From NCBI GenBank assembly GCA_030512335.1, contig JAULSU010000006.1, positions 1,054,001 to 1,118,000 of the forward strand: DNA of 64,000 nt, read 5' to 3'. Shown piece by piece: positions 20,716 to 32,809 of the stretch. Origin of the DNA: Immersiella caudata (lineage: Eukaryota; Ascomycota; Sordariomycetes; Sordariales; Lasiosphaeriaceae). The notes beneath the pieces are model-generated. The model did not search any database. It saw nothing but the letters and a program-made list of their open reading frames with translations, and was not told the origin of the DNA. Position 1 is the first letter of the stretch; each line of letters begins with the position of its first letter. Position numbers and translations under genes: made by a program.

Positions 20716-22040
20716 TCAAATCGACACAACAGCCTCACCCCCCGTCTTCTCCCTCACCAAATTCCTCGTCAACTGCATCAAATTGTCCATCAAGTCATCA
20801 TCTTGCGCCATCGCGCTCGCGGTCTCGGGAGTGGCCGGCGCACAAATCCATTCCCCACTCTTCTTCGTAACCGTCACGGCGTACACAGTCGGCACAGCAC
20901 CTTCGAACTGCGACTTCTTGAGCGGCTCGATGCCGTGCGACATGACGTAGCCGGAAACGGGGTACCTGCGCAACATGTCAGTTTGTACAACTCTGCTAAA
21001 TGCATGGTAAGACGGCATTGATATACGGCTCGTGAATGTCCTGCGTGCTCTGCTTGGTGCTCACGAAACCCGGATGAGTAGCGTTCATGAGCAAGTTGGG
21101 ATGTCCCTTTTGGGTGACATTGCGATCGAAGTATCGAGTGTAGAGTATCCCGGCAAGCTTGCTTCTGCCATACTGCCCGTTGGGACCAGCGTCTCGATTG
21201 ATCTCATCTAGACTTGCGAACTTGGTATCGCTGGGCGCGCCCTGGTGCAGATTGCTGGACTGGTTGCTGATGCGCACGATGTCGCCCCGCCCTGCAGTCT
21301 TTTTCATCAGCGGCAGCAGGTAGCTTGTCAGCACCACGTGGCCCATGTGGTTCACAGCCATGTGGCGGTCGACGCCGTAGTCTGTTACGTCGGCGTTCAT
21401 GATTCCGCGTCCGCTATTGTTGACGAGGATGTCAATACGGTCGGTGTCGTTCTCGATCGCCTCGGCCACCTCTTTAGTTCGTCGCCAGTCGCTCAGGTCG
21501 CATTGCATCCATTTGATGCGATTTGCCTTGTCTCGACCGAGTTCGTCGGCGATAACTGTCTTCGCGCCGTCGATGACGTCTTTGGAGACGGAGAGGATGT
21601 AAAGTTTGGAAATGTTATGCTTAAGAAGTGTGTAAGCCACACCGAAGCCGATTCCTTGGCTGCCGCCCGTGATGACGCCCACTTTGCCGGTGAGGTCGGG
21701 ACACTCGTCAAGGCTGAAGTGGCTGGTTCCCAGCTTGCTGAAGGGGCCGCCGAGGTTCTCGGCGATGGTGTTCTGGATGCATAATGGTCAGTCTTTCGGC
21801 GACGCCTTAAATGCATCCCGGGAAAGTACACACTCTGATCTTGTCCATTGTGGTGGCGCTGGCAGATAATGCTGCAGCGCTGGTGGCGATGGTTCGGCGA
21901 GGAGGCTTTGCGGTTTGACAGGGCCTGAAGAGGGGCGCTCGACTAGATGCGCTTCTCACGATAGGACTCAATGCGCAAGTTCTGCCGACAATGTCATGAC
22001 CGTTTCTGACACAGTTCTTGAGCAGAAGTTTTGAAAGCAT
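20716..22040 (-). CDS. Short-chain dehydrogenase/reductase
   Basis: Three exons: 22040-21834, 21772-21027 and 20965-20716 (400 codons plus stop). Introns have GTGTGT and GTATAT donors, CTGAC branch sites and CAG acceptors. The spliced protein carries the SDR cofactor motif TGGSQGIG (residue about 104), NNSGRG (the NNAG position) and the catalytic YGRSK (Tyr-x3-Lys), then HPGFVSTKQSTQDIHEP running across the second intron into YPVSGYVMSHGIEPLKKSQFEGA. It is an NAD(P)-dependent oxidoreductase of unknown substrate, most like fungal WW-domain-oxidoreductase-type or retinol-dehydrogenase-type SDRs. Two starts are possible. The ATG at 22040 adds 64 residues rich in Arg and Ser (ending PPRRTIATSAA), which resembles a mitochondrial presequence. 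The ATG at 21848 gives a 336-residue protein of usual SDR size. Confidence 0.88.
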
Positions 22041-23940
22041 TTTGGAGGAATGTTCTGTGCACCTATCTTGGCGACTTGAACTGGTGCCAGGATTCGGGGC
22101 ATCACAGCATTATGATGTATCCCATGGTGGCTGGTGCGAAGAGCCCTTCATCTAGTGCCGCACGATGACGCGGCGATAGGGAGGAGTCGCAACTATAAGC
22201 GCCATCGGTTGTAGCTTGAAGCCCAAGTTCAGCGTCAGGGTTTCTCGATGGTCGTTCCCCTGCCGAGATCGGGGCGGGAGCTGCCGCTTGGTGAGATCGC
22301 CGTCTACAGGTCGGCTTTCTTGCCGCCTCAACCTGATCAGGTGATCGCTATTGTTCGTCGTCAATGGGAAAAAAATCGTTAAAGGGAGTAATAGGCCTTA
22401 AAATTGAGTATTGATTAGCTCATGCTGCAAATGCGGCGTCTGCACCCCGACTGCGTGGGATGCTTACCTCGGCGAGGCATCTTGAGTGGAGGATCGCGCA
22501 ACACTGGACGCGCCTGACCGTCTGATATCGATCTCGGGTGGCTGATTCAGGTATCGTTCTGATTTGATTCGTCGGCATTGACCCTCGAGAGGATACCAAT
22601 CAGTCTTTTGCGTTGTCGTCCGGAGTTCCTGCTGCCCATTATTACGTCACTCTGGTGATGCTCACGCACAGCATCGCCGCCAGCAAATGAGATGGATAGC
22701 AGATCCTGGAATGGAATGAACTCGGGGCCCTGTGAATAAGTGGCCGACTCCAGCTACGGGTGATCGACGCCGCAGGAATCTCGCAAGATCGGTATATCGT
22801 GAGATGAATGCAACCATCCCCCGATGACTGGTACCAATAAAGCTATTCAAGCATCGTCTCCGAGTCCGAGGGCTTGCCCTGGTCGTCAGTCATTGATGGT
22901 GCAATGCTTCGTGGCGTATCGCGTCTGGATACGTGTGCAGCTGATAGAGCTCGTCCGCCATTGTATCCGCGGGGTTGTGACGAGAGCAATGCGAGATGCA
23001 GAACTGGCAGGCGCGATGGTTCCACCCACGCATTGCTCGGGCAAAACAATTGGGGGGCCAAATGCAGAAGCGCTGCAACCGGGGGCAAGAGCGGCCCTCT
23101 TTCAGAAGAGATGCGGCTCAACAGCAGAGCGAGAGGCTCAGAGGAACCCTCGTTAGCAAAAGCGGGGAAATTGATCATCGGCTTCAATTGCCTCTTCCCC
23201 CTCCATTGCATTACCGTGCAGGTGGTGGCGCAGCACACGATCCAATACATAGAAGCCTGCAGCTTGACGACTTCAGCTTCCGCTTACCAACCTCCGGCAT
23301 CCATTTCCCGCGGCCTCTTTGCTCAGCCATTCGAAGCGAAAATGGCCGCGGCAGGCAAGTAGACACCGAAAATGATTGCCGGGCCGAGCTATCCAGCGAT
23401 CTCATTCGCAAGACCCGGACGGAGGTTGACCCCTTTCGGGGAACAAGAAACAAACCGGACCGTGCCGTGCAGGCCGCCAGCTCAAAACCTCTGCTAGAGT
23501 GGTCCCCGCAGACAAAGAGCCAGAGTCTTTCCAGAATCGCAGAGCCTCATCTCCGTGCGGTGGTTCACCGAGTTGTTGTGCCACCCACACTCGACGTCGA
23601 AGTGCATACTCGACTCGCATTTACTCCCCCCATTGGCTAGAGCCCGCAGCACTCAATCTGCAGAATGGTCTCGACATGTCCGCCCACCCCCTAGCACGAT
23701 GTTGGGGCCCGATCATGAAAGCCAGCCGTCGGCGTTGCCGTGGATAAAAGCAATCTTTGCTGCGCGGCTTTTGAGCCCGCCAGGCTCTGAACTTAACCCT
23801 CTGCTTGTCTTCCGCTTTCCCAGCAGCACCCCAAACGCCCGTCAACTGGGCTCATCTGATCTGGATACCGTAATTGGTTTTCACTAATTTGTTCACGTCA
23901 AAGTCGGCATTCTATCGGTTCTCTCTCTCATCTCGACACC
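22041..23940. other. No gene recognised (1.9 kb)
   Basis: Divergent intergenic region between the dehydrogenase and the CorA-like gene. Frames of 80-210 codons on the + strand at 22.9-23.6 kb overlap on several phases and have no domain; I treat them as chance frames. The pyrimidine-rich CTCTCTCTCATCTCGACACC just before 23941 is the likely leader of the CorA-like gene. Confidence 0.5.
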
Positions 23941-26900
23941 ATGAGGCGCGACTCCGTTGCAACACACAAGTCGCCAACCGCGTCAGCAAGGCCGTCTGGC
24001 GAATACTCAAGGCTAACACCATCCTTTCCCACGGCCTGGGGCGGGAGGGCCACTCTTGACGATGACGGAAATTCGACTTGCTTATCCGCCCTTCCTCACA
24101 ACCCTGACCCCGATCGGGATTCCATGTTCCAACACTTTCTTGGCTGCCTTGAATTCCACAAGCGATCTTGGTTCTTGGATTACCAGGAAAATCCGTTTTG
24201 GCAAGCACAAGTCAGGGAGCTGGTCGAGCTTGAGAGGTCCAAACGCAAGGCCACGAAGCAAGGATTCGACGAACAGAGAGTGGAGAAAGAAGCCGAAGAT
24301 CGTGTCAGAAAAACCATCCAGGCCCTTGCCATATCCATCGAAGCACAGTACAAGCGAACTGCAGTGCTGCGGCACGCTTTGTCAAAACGGAGTTTCACCA
24401 GCCAACCCGAACCGGCCGTCCAGTCTCAATCCGGGGGAAATCCACCCCAACAGCCTCAGGAGGCCCCGAGAGACCAATTCCAGGCCCGAAGTGACCCTGC
24501 GGGTCAACCCTCAAGTAACACGGGAATACGACTTGCGGATGTCCCTGAACTCAGAAGTCTGGTGTGGTACATTAACAAGAGTCGTGATGAGTGGAGAGAA
24601 TCGACCAAGTACTACAAAGACGGGATCGAGAAGGTTCGGGACTGGCGAAAGAGCCAGAAGCCTCCACTCCCAGTGGACAGGGATCAGAAGAGCTTTGATG
24701 GGACTACTGGGCCTTTGGTAGTGGAAGAGCCCGGGCGAAAGAAAGTTCGGGAGATTGTTGGAGAGCTACGGGGGGAGGAATCCATCACGAAGGAAAAGAT
24801 CTCAGACTACAGCCTTGAACGGGACGTCAATGCGTATCTGATCCAGTACACCCGGAAGCCAAAGGCTGCGGCAATCGATGATGCCAGTGCGACAGGGCAC
24901 GACTCCTCGGATACGAAGATGCTACATCTACCAGCGAGGCCGCATGAAGAAAAGCTGGAAGACGTTCGCTTCAAGGGCAAATTCCCCGACCAACGTGTCT
25001 CTGTGGACTTGCTTTTAAGGAGTGCTCACACCGAGACATCCGAGTACAACAGCGACATCCCACAAAAGGGCCCGGTTTCAAATGGCACGCATGGAAATAT
25101 TCTGTCGAAGGATGACTGCGACAAGAAGGACCCGACGAGGATGCGCTATCTCCACATCCCAGCTAACAACATGGAGGTAAGAGCTAGCAACTTCAACTTT
25201 AAAGGGACACATTCTGACTTACGTTTGTAGTGGGTAGAGGTAAGGCCGCCTACGGCGTAGGGCACATCTACCAGACAAAGTGCTGATGATTTCCAGAGCG
25301 CCATTGCCGGGTATTACGGGGATACACACAACTACAAGCAACCGGCGCTACGAAGCGGGCGGAGAGAATTCCCAGCTACAACCAGAACCCAAATGCTGCT
25401 TCGTCCCCAGTACTGGAGGGGACAATTACACGGGGCTAGAAGTGGCGCGGTGCACGCGAGATACATGCGTCCCTTGTGCGAGAGAGTGTCATCTTGTCAG
25501 TTCACCCCGTTCAGACCCGTTTTGTTTGCTGGGCTCTGACACGCTCAATACAGCCGTGCATGTGATTGAAGAAAACCCCAACAACATTGTTTTGTTTGCA
25601 AGTGACCCTCCGTCTCCCTTGGTGCTTGTGGCTGACCTAACCTCCCCCAATTCAGATGCCGTATATGCATTGGGAGACAGATAGGATGAGAAATACTGTT
25701 GCGAAAATGATTGACGATCAGACTCAAAAGCAGCTCCAGAAACAGGAAGACCGAGAATGGAGGGCGAAGGACGCGCGGCAGAAGCAGAGAGAAGGAGTGG
25801 GCAGCGCGGGCAAACAGCTGAAGCACGCCGACCCTGATGTGGACGGCCAGCCGACAGTGAGGCCCGCAAAACTGAAGTTGGAGCGGACCCTGACTTTGAG
25901 GGGACTCGTCACGAAGGTTGCGACGTTGAAGCCTGGGACGATAGTGGTCGAGCAAGATGGCCATCTGAAAGTCAGGAGTGGGCATCCGCTGGGGCAGTAT
26001 CTCTTGGACGCCGCCAGGCTCTACGAGGCTATGTCAACCTTCCGGGATCAGCGAATGATTGAGAAATACCTCTACCACAATCCCCCGTTACATCCACGTC
26101 GGACTCTGGACCAGTCTCATTATTGGACCCTCAAAACTACGAAAGCCCGTGACAGAGACCAAGTCGTCTACCGTGGAACCAATATCAACCTCGAGGTCAG
26201 CCACAAGCTGTGCGAAGTCCTGAAGGATGCCGAAGAGAGGAGGAACTGGATGTCAGCAATAATCAAGATGTGGAGGGGTCTGCCATCCAAGGGACCGACT
26301 CAGGGGGAAGATGAAAAGAAGTTAGACGACGGGGCGAACGTATGCTATCAATGGGATAAACATTGGTGAGTGCGACTCCCATTCCGTCTTCCGCTTGCCA
26401 CGCCCGAGGAGAGTTTGTGCTGACTTCTACAAGGAGCAAAACCGACAGACACGGCTGCGAGCACTGCGCGAGCGAGATCAAAAAGATCTCAAAGCTCATC
26501 ATGGTGGATCAGTTGTGGATGTGGGTTCTGGACGAACAGACAATCATCACGTCGTTTCCGAGGAGATACGGGTACAACAAGTTCGATCTGCACGGTATCC
26601 ACAAGTCAATTAGGAACCGTCTTTCCAACGCTCGGAAGAACCAGATTCGGTCCATCTTCGACGTCGCCCTCATCATCCTCGATGAGTGCACCAACACTTT
26701 CTTTGACAGGACCAAGACCCATGTAAGATAGACATAGGAAAGTTCAAAGCCCGGGCTCTCGCTGATCTGGAATGCAGGACAGCCAACCCCAAGTCATGGA
26801 TATCTTCTCCGAAGCAATCGGGGATGTCGTGAGTTTTGTCACCTTGGAATGCGTTCCAGGCGCTAATGGTGATCACAGACCAACAAACACACGATATCAT

Positions 26901-28337
26901 TCCAGCATGTGTGGCATTGGACGCAGAAAGCGTCCAAGGTTTATCGATCCAAACCTGAACACAACGAAACACAGGACTTGCATGTTCCCTTACTCGATAT
27001 ACATCCCGAGGGGAAACTGCAGCGCGAGGTCAAAGATATCCTGGACGAGCTCGACATCATGATCAACATCACCCGGCGACAGAGGGAGCTCATCAAACGG
27101 TTCTGCAGGCACGTTGAGAATATCTTGGACCCAGAAGGGCGTTGGAGGCATGGTTCAGAAGACCAGTCACACGGAGTGGCCGAGGACGATGAGTTCAAGG
27201 AGAAAGAAACTGCAAATGCCTCGACAACTACCCCTCGGATGGGCGATTCGGCCAACCAGGGTTCTAGGGCTAAAGGAGCTACCCAATCCTTATCGGGCAA
27301 GGGGGTCGCGAATGACGAAGAGAAGGCCAAGCAAGAAGAAGAGAAGCGTGACAAGAGCCGAAGGAAGAAACACCTGGAGTGGTTCCGCATGCAGTCGCAG
27401 GACCTGCTCTGCGAGGTGGGAGATCGAATCGAAGAACTTGAAGGGTTGAGGGAGAGCGCCAAGAGTACTGCTCAGAGTGTGAGTGGCTCACAGAAGCCCA
27501 ACCGACGCTGCGGAGAGTTTACAACTGACTGCTCTTCTCCAGGTAAACGATCTCTTGAGTCTCAAACAGCAACAGGCCAGTGTTGTGCAGGCTTGGGAGT
27601 CGGTGAATCAGGCCGAAGAGGCTGTCCGCCAAGGTCGAGCCATTATGATGTTTACAATCATCACCATCATCTTTGTGAGTGTCTGCGCCGATCAATTATG
27701 TCATGGCAAACCCTAACCGAACAATCACAGCTGCCGCTTTCCTTCATGTCCAGCATCTTCGGCATGAACAACATTGATCTTGAGGGTCCGGGTAACACCT
27801 GGACTCTGAGGGGCCAGCTTGAGATTATGTGTGCGTCAAAAGCTTCAATCTCGAGACGTGAGGCTATGTTGCTAACCACAGCTTGTCACAGTCCCCATCG
27901 CCATCGGCATCACAGTCGCGTCTCTCTTCTTCGCCTTCTTCGCCTACCTCCGCGCATTCATTTGGTCTGGGTACACGTATTTGATTACGCTCCTGGTCGT
28001 CAAAAGCGGGCTCTACTACCTCTGGCTTGAATACGGAGGCAAGAACCTTCGCTCAGCAACGCTGATGAGGTCAACGGCTGAGAAGGTTCATCAGCTCAAA
28101 GAAGACGTCAGGAAAGCGCGCAGGCAGAACAGGTCCAGGAAAGCCAACGAAGCAAAGGCTTCTGGCGACAGTGGGGGTAGCCTAGGGGGGGAAGATGGTG
28201 TGGGGGAAGTTCAAACTGAGCCATCTGACAATGGTCTTGATTTGAGCTTCAAGGGATTGAAGGAAAAGTTCCGGGTCAAGCTGAGGATCCAGGACGTAAG
28301 CGAGCACCTGAATGAGAATGGAAAGGAATCGGTGTAG
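23941..28337 (+). CDS. Fungal CorA-like Mg2+ transporter-family protein (11 exons)
   Basis: Exons: 23941-25176, 25231-25239, 25297-25495, 25554-25597, 25656-26365, 26434-26722, 26778-26828, 26879-27478, 27543-27674, 27731-27830 and 27892-28337; 1,271 residues with all phases consistent. The long N-terminal cytosolic part is charged and contains the family blocks MRYLHIPANNMEWVESAI, LLRPQYWRGQLHGARS, NIVLFMPYMHWETD and LDQSHYWTL. The membrane domain follows a helix (VVQAWESVNQAEEAVRQGR). The first transmembrane segment is MFTIITIIFLPLSFMSSIF, ending in the CorA signature GMN (residues 1101-1103). The second is about 1126-1145, and a third hydrophobic stretch lies at 1152-1170. GMN forms the Mg2+ selectivity loop in CorA channels. 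Exon 2 is a 9-nt microexon (Trp-Val-Glu) and the fourth intron uses a GC donor. The fusion to a large fungal N-terminus suggests a regulatory or defence-related variant. Confidence 0.92.
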
Positions 28338-28804
28338 ACGGGCAAGATATGCGGAATACGCCTGCTGTGAGAGAGGGGGGTGCCTCCGGGGATGGGGAGA
28401 ATGGGTCAAGGAAACCGGAAACGGGGGGATCTTGTGCAAGCGGGCGGTTAGGGATTATTGATGAGCGTACAGGGACCCCTGAGACTGTTTGACAGGGTCT
28501 AGAACTGCAGTTTAAGTATAAGTATTACATGAATTCGGAAGGGCGAGAGGAGGGGTGGTTTTGTATCACGAGCGGTACCTGTCGATTGACGTCAGTATCG
28601 ACGGGAGGGTTCACCGGTGACGGCACTAAAACGGGTGCCATTTCCAGGTCCGAGCAGTATCTGCTGCTGCTTGGTGTGATGTTTGGCTTGACCACTCGTA
28701 ACCCTCAGCATTTCTACCCTTTTTGCCCTAACAATAGGTGTGCTGGCAGAGCACAAAAGGATGACCGGAGTGGGAAATATTGCTTAATTGCATATCCTTA
28801 GAGG
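28338..28804. other. Intergenic
   Basis: 3' flank of the CorA-like gene; no further gene seen. The sequence before 28805 no longer resembles the N-terminal two thirds of a metallophosphoesterase. Confidence 0.5.
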
Positions 28805-29133
28805 CAGGCCCGCCGCGAGCCCATCTCGACCTAATCACCACTGGATGCGATCATTTGCTGCGAGAGCTCTGGCGCATCCGTCCTCGCTTGCATGTTTTTG
28901 GGCACGTGCATGGCGGGCGTGGGCAGAAGTTGTTGCCGTACAGCGCATTGCAGGCGGTATACGAGCGGCCGTCATCGAGCGGGGCGGAATTCACCGCTTG
29001 GCGCTGGGCGTTTGGGGGTTCTGGCTTCATTCGAGACGGCGCCGCCAGAGCCTGAGCTTTCCTGGTTAATGCTGCGGGTGTGGGCGGGCCGCGCGATACA
29101 GACAGGAGGGAACCGATCAAAGTGTTCATCTGA
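28805..29133 (+). pseudogene. C-terminal relic of a calcineurin-like metallophosphoesterase
   Basis: One frame reads GPPRAHLDLITTGCDHLLRE, then LWRIRPRLHVFGHVHGGRGQ, ALQAVYERPSS and, after an in-frame TGA at 29053-29055, FLVNAAGVGGPRDTDRREPI ending at 29133. GHVHGG is the last metal-binding motif of calcineurin-like phosphoesterases (MPPED-like fungal group), and FLVNAA..G is the end of the domain. The upstream two thirds, with the DxH and GNHE motifs, is missing. This is a truncated, stop-containing gene fragment. Confidence 0.72.
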
Positions 29134-30172
29134 ACCTCACGAAAGTGTGGCTGAGGAGTGGAAGCTCGAAATGGAGACAAGCATCAAGCTCACAGAACCA
29201 GTGGCTAGACCCTAACCCTCGGCCGGGACTTTCCACTTGTGGCTGGACGAAATCTCTGGCGATCCGATGACGTGTTTCCCAGAAGGAAGGCGGGGTGGTA
29301 ACTGGCACGTGGTGACTGCTGGCCGCGAATGGCAGTCCATTGGACGACTCGGGAAGGAGGAGCAAGAGTAACTGACAATCCCCTGTTGGTTATTAATTCG
29401 ATAATGTTACCGAACGTGAAAAGACGAAGCACTCGTGCGCGATAATCCATCCCCTCCCAGCCTTTACAGCCAAGCTGAAGGTTTTCCTCACCGCCTGAGT
29501 CCCCGTAATGCCTCGATCTATAGCGGAGTTAGCGCCCTCTGGGGCGTGCCGGCCTCTGGTTTTGGCGTCTTCACCGGGGATTTTTCCTGCGGCTGCGACA
29601 AGACCTGCGCACAACAAAAGTCCCGATGCAGGCCGCTGAGTCGCGGGGCTGTCCACCGAGCCAGGGGGCTATCCCGCGCCGGAGCCTTCGCACTAAGCTG
29701 GAAATCGACCAACTATCCCGCAGTCCCACATGGGAGCGTGCTATGTCGTAATCATGCAGTTGGCTGTGGCAGAGGAGCTAACCCGAGTGCCGTGGTCCGG
29801 ATCACTGTGGGTAATGTCTTGTGTCTTGCGTGACTTTGCGAGCGATCCCCCGTGCCACAGGCACTGGGATAGGCTGTGGCTTGGCTAGCTGAGGGGACCA
29901 GAGGCTGCGTAAAACCTGTAGTGCGCATATAAGGTCAGATCTCGCCCATTTGCGGGAAGTCTCTCTTCTTCGACCCACCGCGATTTTTGAGGCTATCTGT
30001 AGGTTGAGCCGCAGCGTATCGCCGCAGGTAAACGTCAGTGAAGCCCATATTCGTATTGGTTCTTGCATCCCGCTGTTTGACGTAACAGCGCAGCATCTTC
30101 TGCCTGTGGACTGATACTCGTCTCCCCGATCATCTATTTATTTGCCCCTTCGCCTTCCACGTACAACTTCTT
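29134..30172. other. No gene recognised (1.0 kb)
   Basis: No motif-bearing frame on either strand. The last 100 bp (TTATTTGCCCCTTCGCCTTCCACGTACAACTTCTT) look like the leader of the Arg/Ser-rich pseudogene. Confidence 0.5.
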
Positions 30173-31112
30173 GTGCCTCGGATTCAGCGCATCCGCAGCC
30201 GGGACGACGGCTACGAATACGTCCGCAGCGACAGCACACCCTCCCCTTCCGACTCCCGCAACAAGGAGCCCTTCTTCTCTCCTCCCCTCGGCGCAAACCG
30301 CTCCTACTAATTACGAGCCAGATCCGCCTCGCGGCTCCAATACAACCCGTGGCCGAGACAACCGAGACAACCGCGCCTACCCCTCCCCACCCTCCGATTC
30401 CTCTGATAACAACCGCCGCGACCGCCGGCGCCCCCGCAGTCCGCCCCCCTACCGAGAGGCCCGCTCTCCGTCTCCTCCCCGCCGGCGCGACCGCGACCGC
30501 GATGCGCGCTACCCACCGCAATCCTGCTCGCACCGCTCACGGCGACCCTCTCTAGACGGACACCCCACCGCTTCGGCGCTAAACATTCACCGGAGCAAAT
30601 CCACCCGCGATCCCTTACCTCTTCGCCACCAGCGGCGCCACGCTCGCTCTCCCTCACCACCACGCAACTTCTATGACTCGCCCCGCGACGCCCCGCGAGA
30701 CGCTCCCCGTGGCCGCGATCGCGACGGCAACCGCCCCCCGCTCTCCCGCTCCAAATCCACCACCGCCGCCGGCGCCGCTGCCTTCGCCAAAGAGCAATTC
30801 TCCAATCTCTCCCCGCACTGGAACGCCGCCGCCATGGCCGCCATGGCCGCCATCTAAGCCGGTGGAATGGCAGCGCTCCAAGCGCGCAAGCAACCCGGCG
30901 GCTGGAACGGCGAGAAGGGCGCCAAGATTGCAACGGCCGCGCTGGGCGCGGTAGCGATGGGTGCGATGAAGAAGGATGATGCTGGGAGCGGGAAGAGAAG
31001 TGGTGGTTCCGGTTTGGGGGGAAGGAGGAGCAGTGGTGTTGATGGGATTGGAGGAGCGTCAGGTGGGCTTTTGACGGATCAGTTCTCTAAGAGGGAGGGG
31101 AAGAGGAGATAA
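30173..31112 (+). pseudogene. Arg/Ser-rich protein, start codon lost and frame broken
   Basis: A GTG at 30173 sits where the frame wants its ATG (GTG-PRIQRIRSRDDGYEYVRSDS). The frame ends at TAA near 30308 (ANRSY-stop) and continues two bases later in another frame as NYEPDPPRG. It then runs through a long R/S/P/D-rich region (RRRPRSPPPYREARSPSPPRR), SKSTTAAGAAAFAKEQFSNL and SPHWNAAAMAAMAAI. TAA at 30855-30857 interrupts, and the same frame resumes with AGGMAALQARKQPGGWNGEK and KIATAALGAVAMGAMKK to 31112. The C-terminal block resembles the Gly/Ala-rich segment ending many fungal SR-like hypothetical proteins. There are three independent lesions: start lost, frameshift and nonsense. Sequencing error is an alternative for each one but unlikely for all. 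Confidence 0.7.
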
Positions 31113-32809
31113 TAAAGACGCATGGGTAGTTAGGAACCGAAGGTCGGTAAATATGAGGGCATGGATGGGATAATGACGGACGTAAGGGATACTCGAAGCC
31201 AGCATGAGATTTGGAACATGATGGAATGGGATACAAGACATAGAACAACGCCCACTACAATAGTTGCCGCGGCCTTGACGAAAGCCAGGGTCAATTGCTA
31301 GAAAGACAATGTCCACTCGATCAATAAGAGCAATGTTGCAAGAATATGCCCCAGAACGCCGATGTAAATGCCGCATCCTTGAAACGCCGTTGCCGTAGGT
31401 GAACTCCTCGTTGACCTCTCATTCGCCTTTGTACATTCCGTCGTCAACCGCAAATTCAAAGCTCCTGTGAAGAGGGCAAGACTATTTTTGCTGAGCATGG
31501 GTTCAGATGCAGACCAGATAGGCGATGCTAACATGCCTCTCCAGATCTGTTTGTGGTGATCGATTGGAGCTGTTTGATAGGATCACCAGCACGGTGGAAG
31601 GTCGGTTGCGACTGTTGCGACGACTGGGTCTGGTACGTCGAAGGGGAGGAGCGCAACTGGGGGATCTGCGGGGGGAGGATGGGCGTCTCAACGCTACGGT
31701 TCAAGCGGTTCTAGGCCGGCGACTGAGATAACACCTTTGATGGTTTAGCAACGATGTCTGGCAGCCGCGGCGGGGTGGTTCAATTGGACGCACAAATTGC
31801 GTCGGCTGGAAAGCCTGGTTCAGGTAGCTGCTCATCTTGAAGGAGCCCCCCCTGGGCGATAGCAATCCCCAAATAGTGGATTTCGAATTCGCGCCGCAAG
31901 ACTCTCGCTATAGGGCAGCGGCCCAAAACGACAGGTAAAGTGAAGTTGGTGCGATGAACAGCGCTGCAGAAAGTTGGAGGTCTGCGGATAGGCTGAGCGG
32001 CGGGGCGCCGGCCGTGCGTTTGTGGCCCATGGGCCAGAAGACACCTGCGCACGGACATCATGATGGTCGGTGTGCGGTGTTGTCCAATTCCATCTTGGCG
32101 TGCGGTGGGCAGATAAAACTTTGGGCTGAAGTTTTTACAACAAACAAACGAGGACTCAGGCGAAAGACAAAGGCCCTGCGTGCAGAGATCACAGGTGGTC
32201 CTAGAATGTTCTTAGGACCAGTTTGTGTGTTCTGTCTTATCCCGGACTGAGATCGCACTAGCTTTCGAGACCAACATGGCTGTTGGCGCACAGTGCCGCA
32301 TCCTACCTATCCGACGAGTCTTTGGCTCCAACATCTAGAACGCCACCGGTATTGATGTGACAACCACACTAGTCGACCAGAATCCCGCACTAAGACCATC
32401 CCTCTTCACCTACCGCTTGGAAGAAACTCCAGTGAGCAACCGTAGCGGCCAGGAGCTAATCCTCCGATCGATCAGAGGGTATATAACTTGGCAGACCGCT
32501 AAGGAGCTGTGGCTTGCGCTAGTGATCCAATGGTGACCTGCAAACCGACACTCCTTTCTGCATTCGGCCTCATCAATGCCCTGATCTGATCCAGGATTTT
32601 TTTGGCACAGGCGCTTGAGCAAATTTCGATAGACACGCTAATAGATATAATGTGTTTAGGAGTTCCGTCGCGTCACGTCGTGGGGCTTCACACCTCACGC
32701 ACCCGCAAGTTGCCTCTTACTCTCACCCATCGCCCGTTTGTGGGCCAGTCGCTCGTTGCTAGTCACTCGTTTAAATCGTCTTGTTTTTTTTTTTTTTTTT
32801 TGAGTTGAA
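31113..32809. other. No gene recognised (1.7 kb)
   Basis: Short frames without motifs. The far end carries a run of about 18 T (32783-32800) just before the start codon at 32810, probably part of that gene's leader. Confidence 0.5.

Noticed and set aside
22843..23640. Overlapping 130-215-codon frames between the dehydrogenase and the CorA-like gene
   Set aside because: They overlap in several phases on both strands, lack motifs and have no plausible leader or splice structure.
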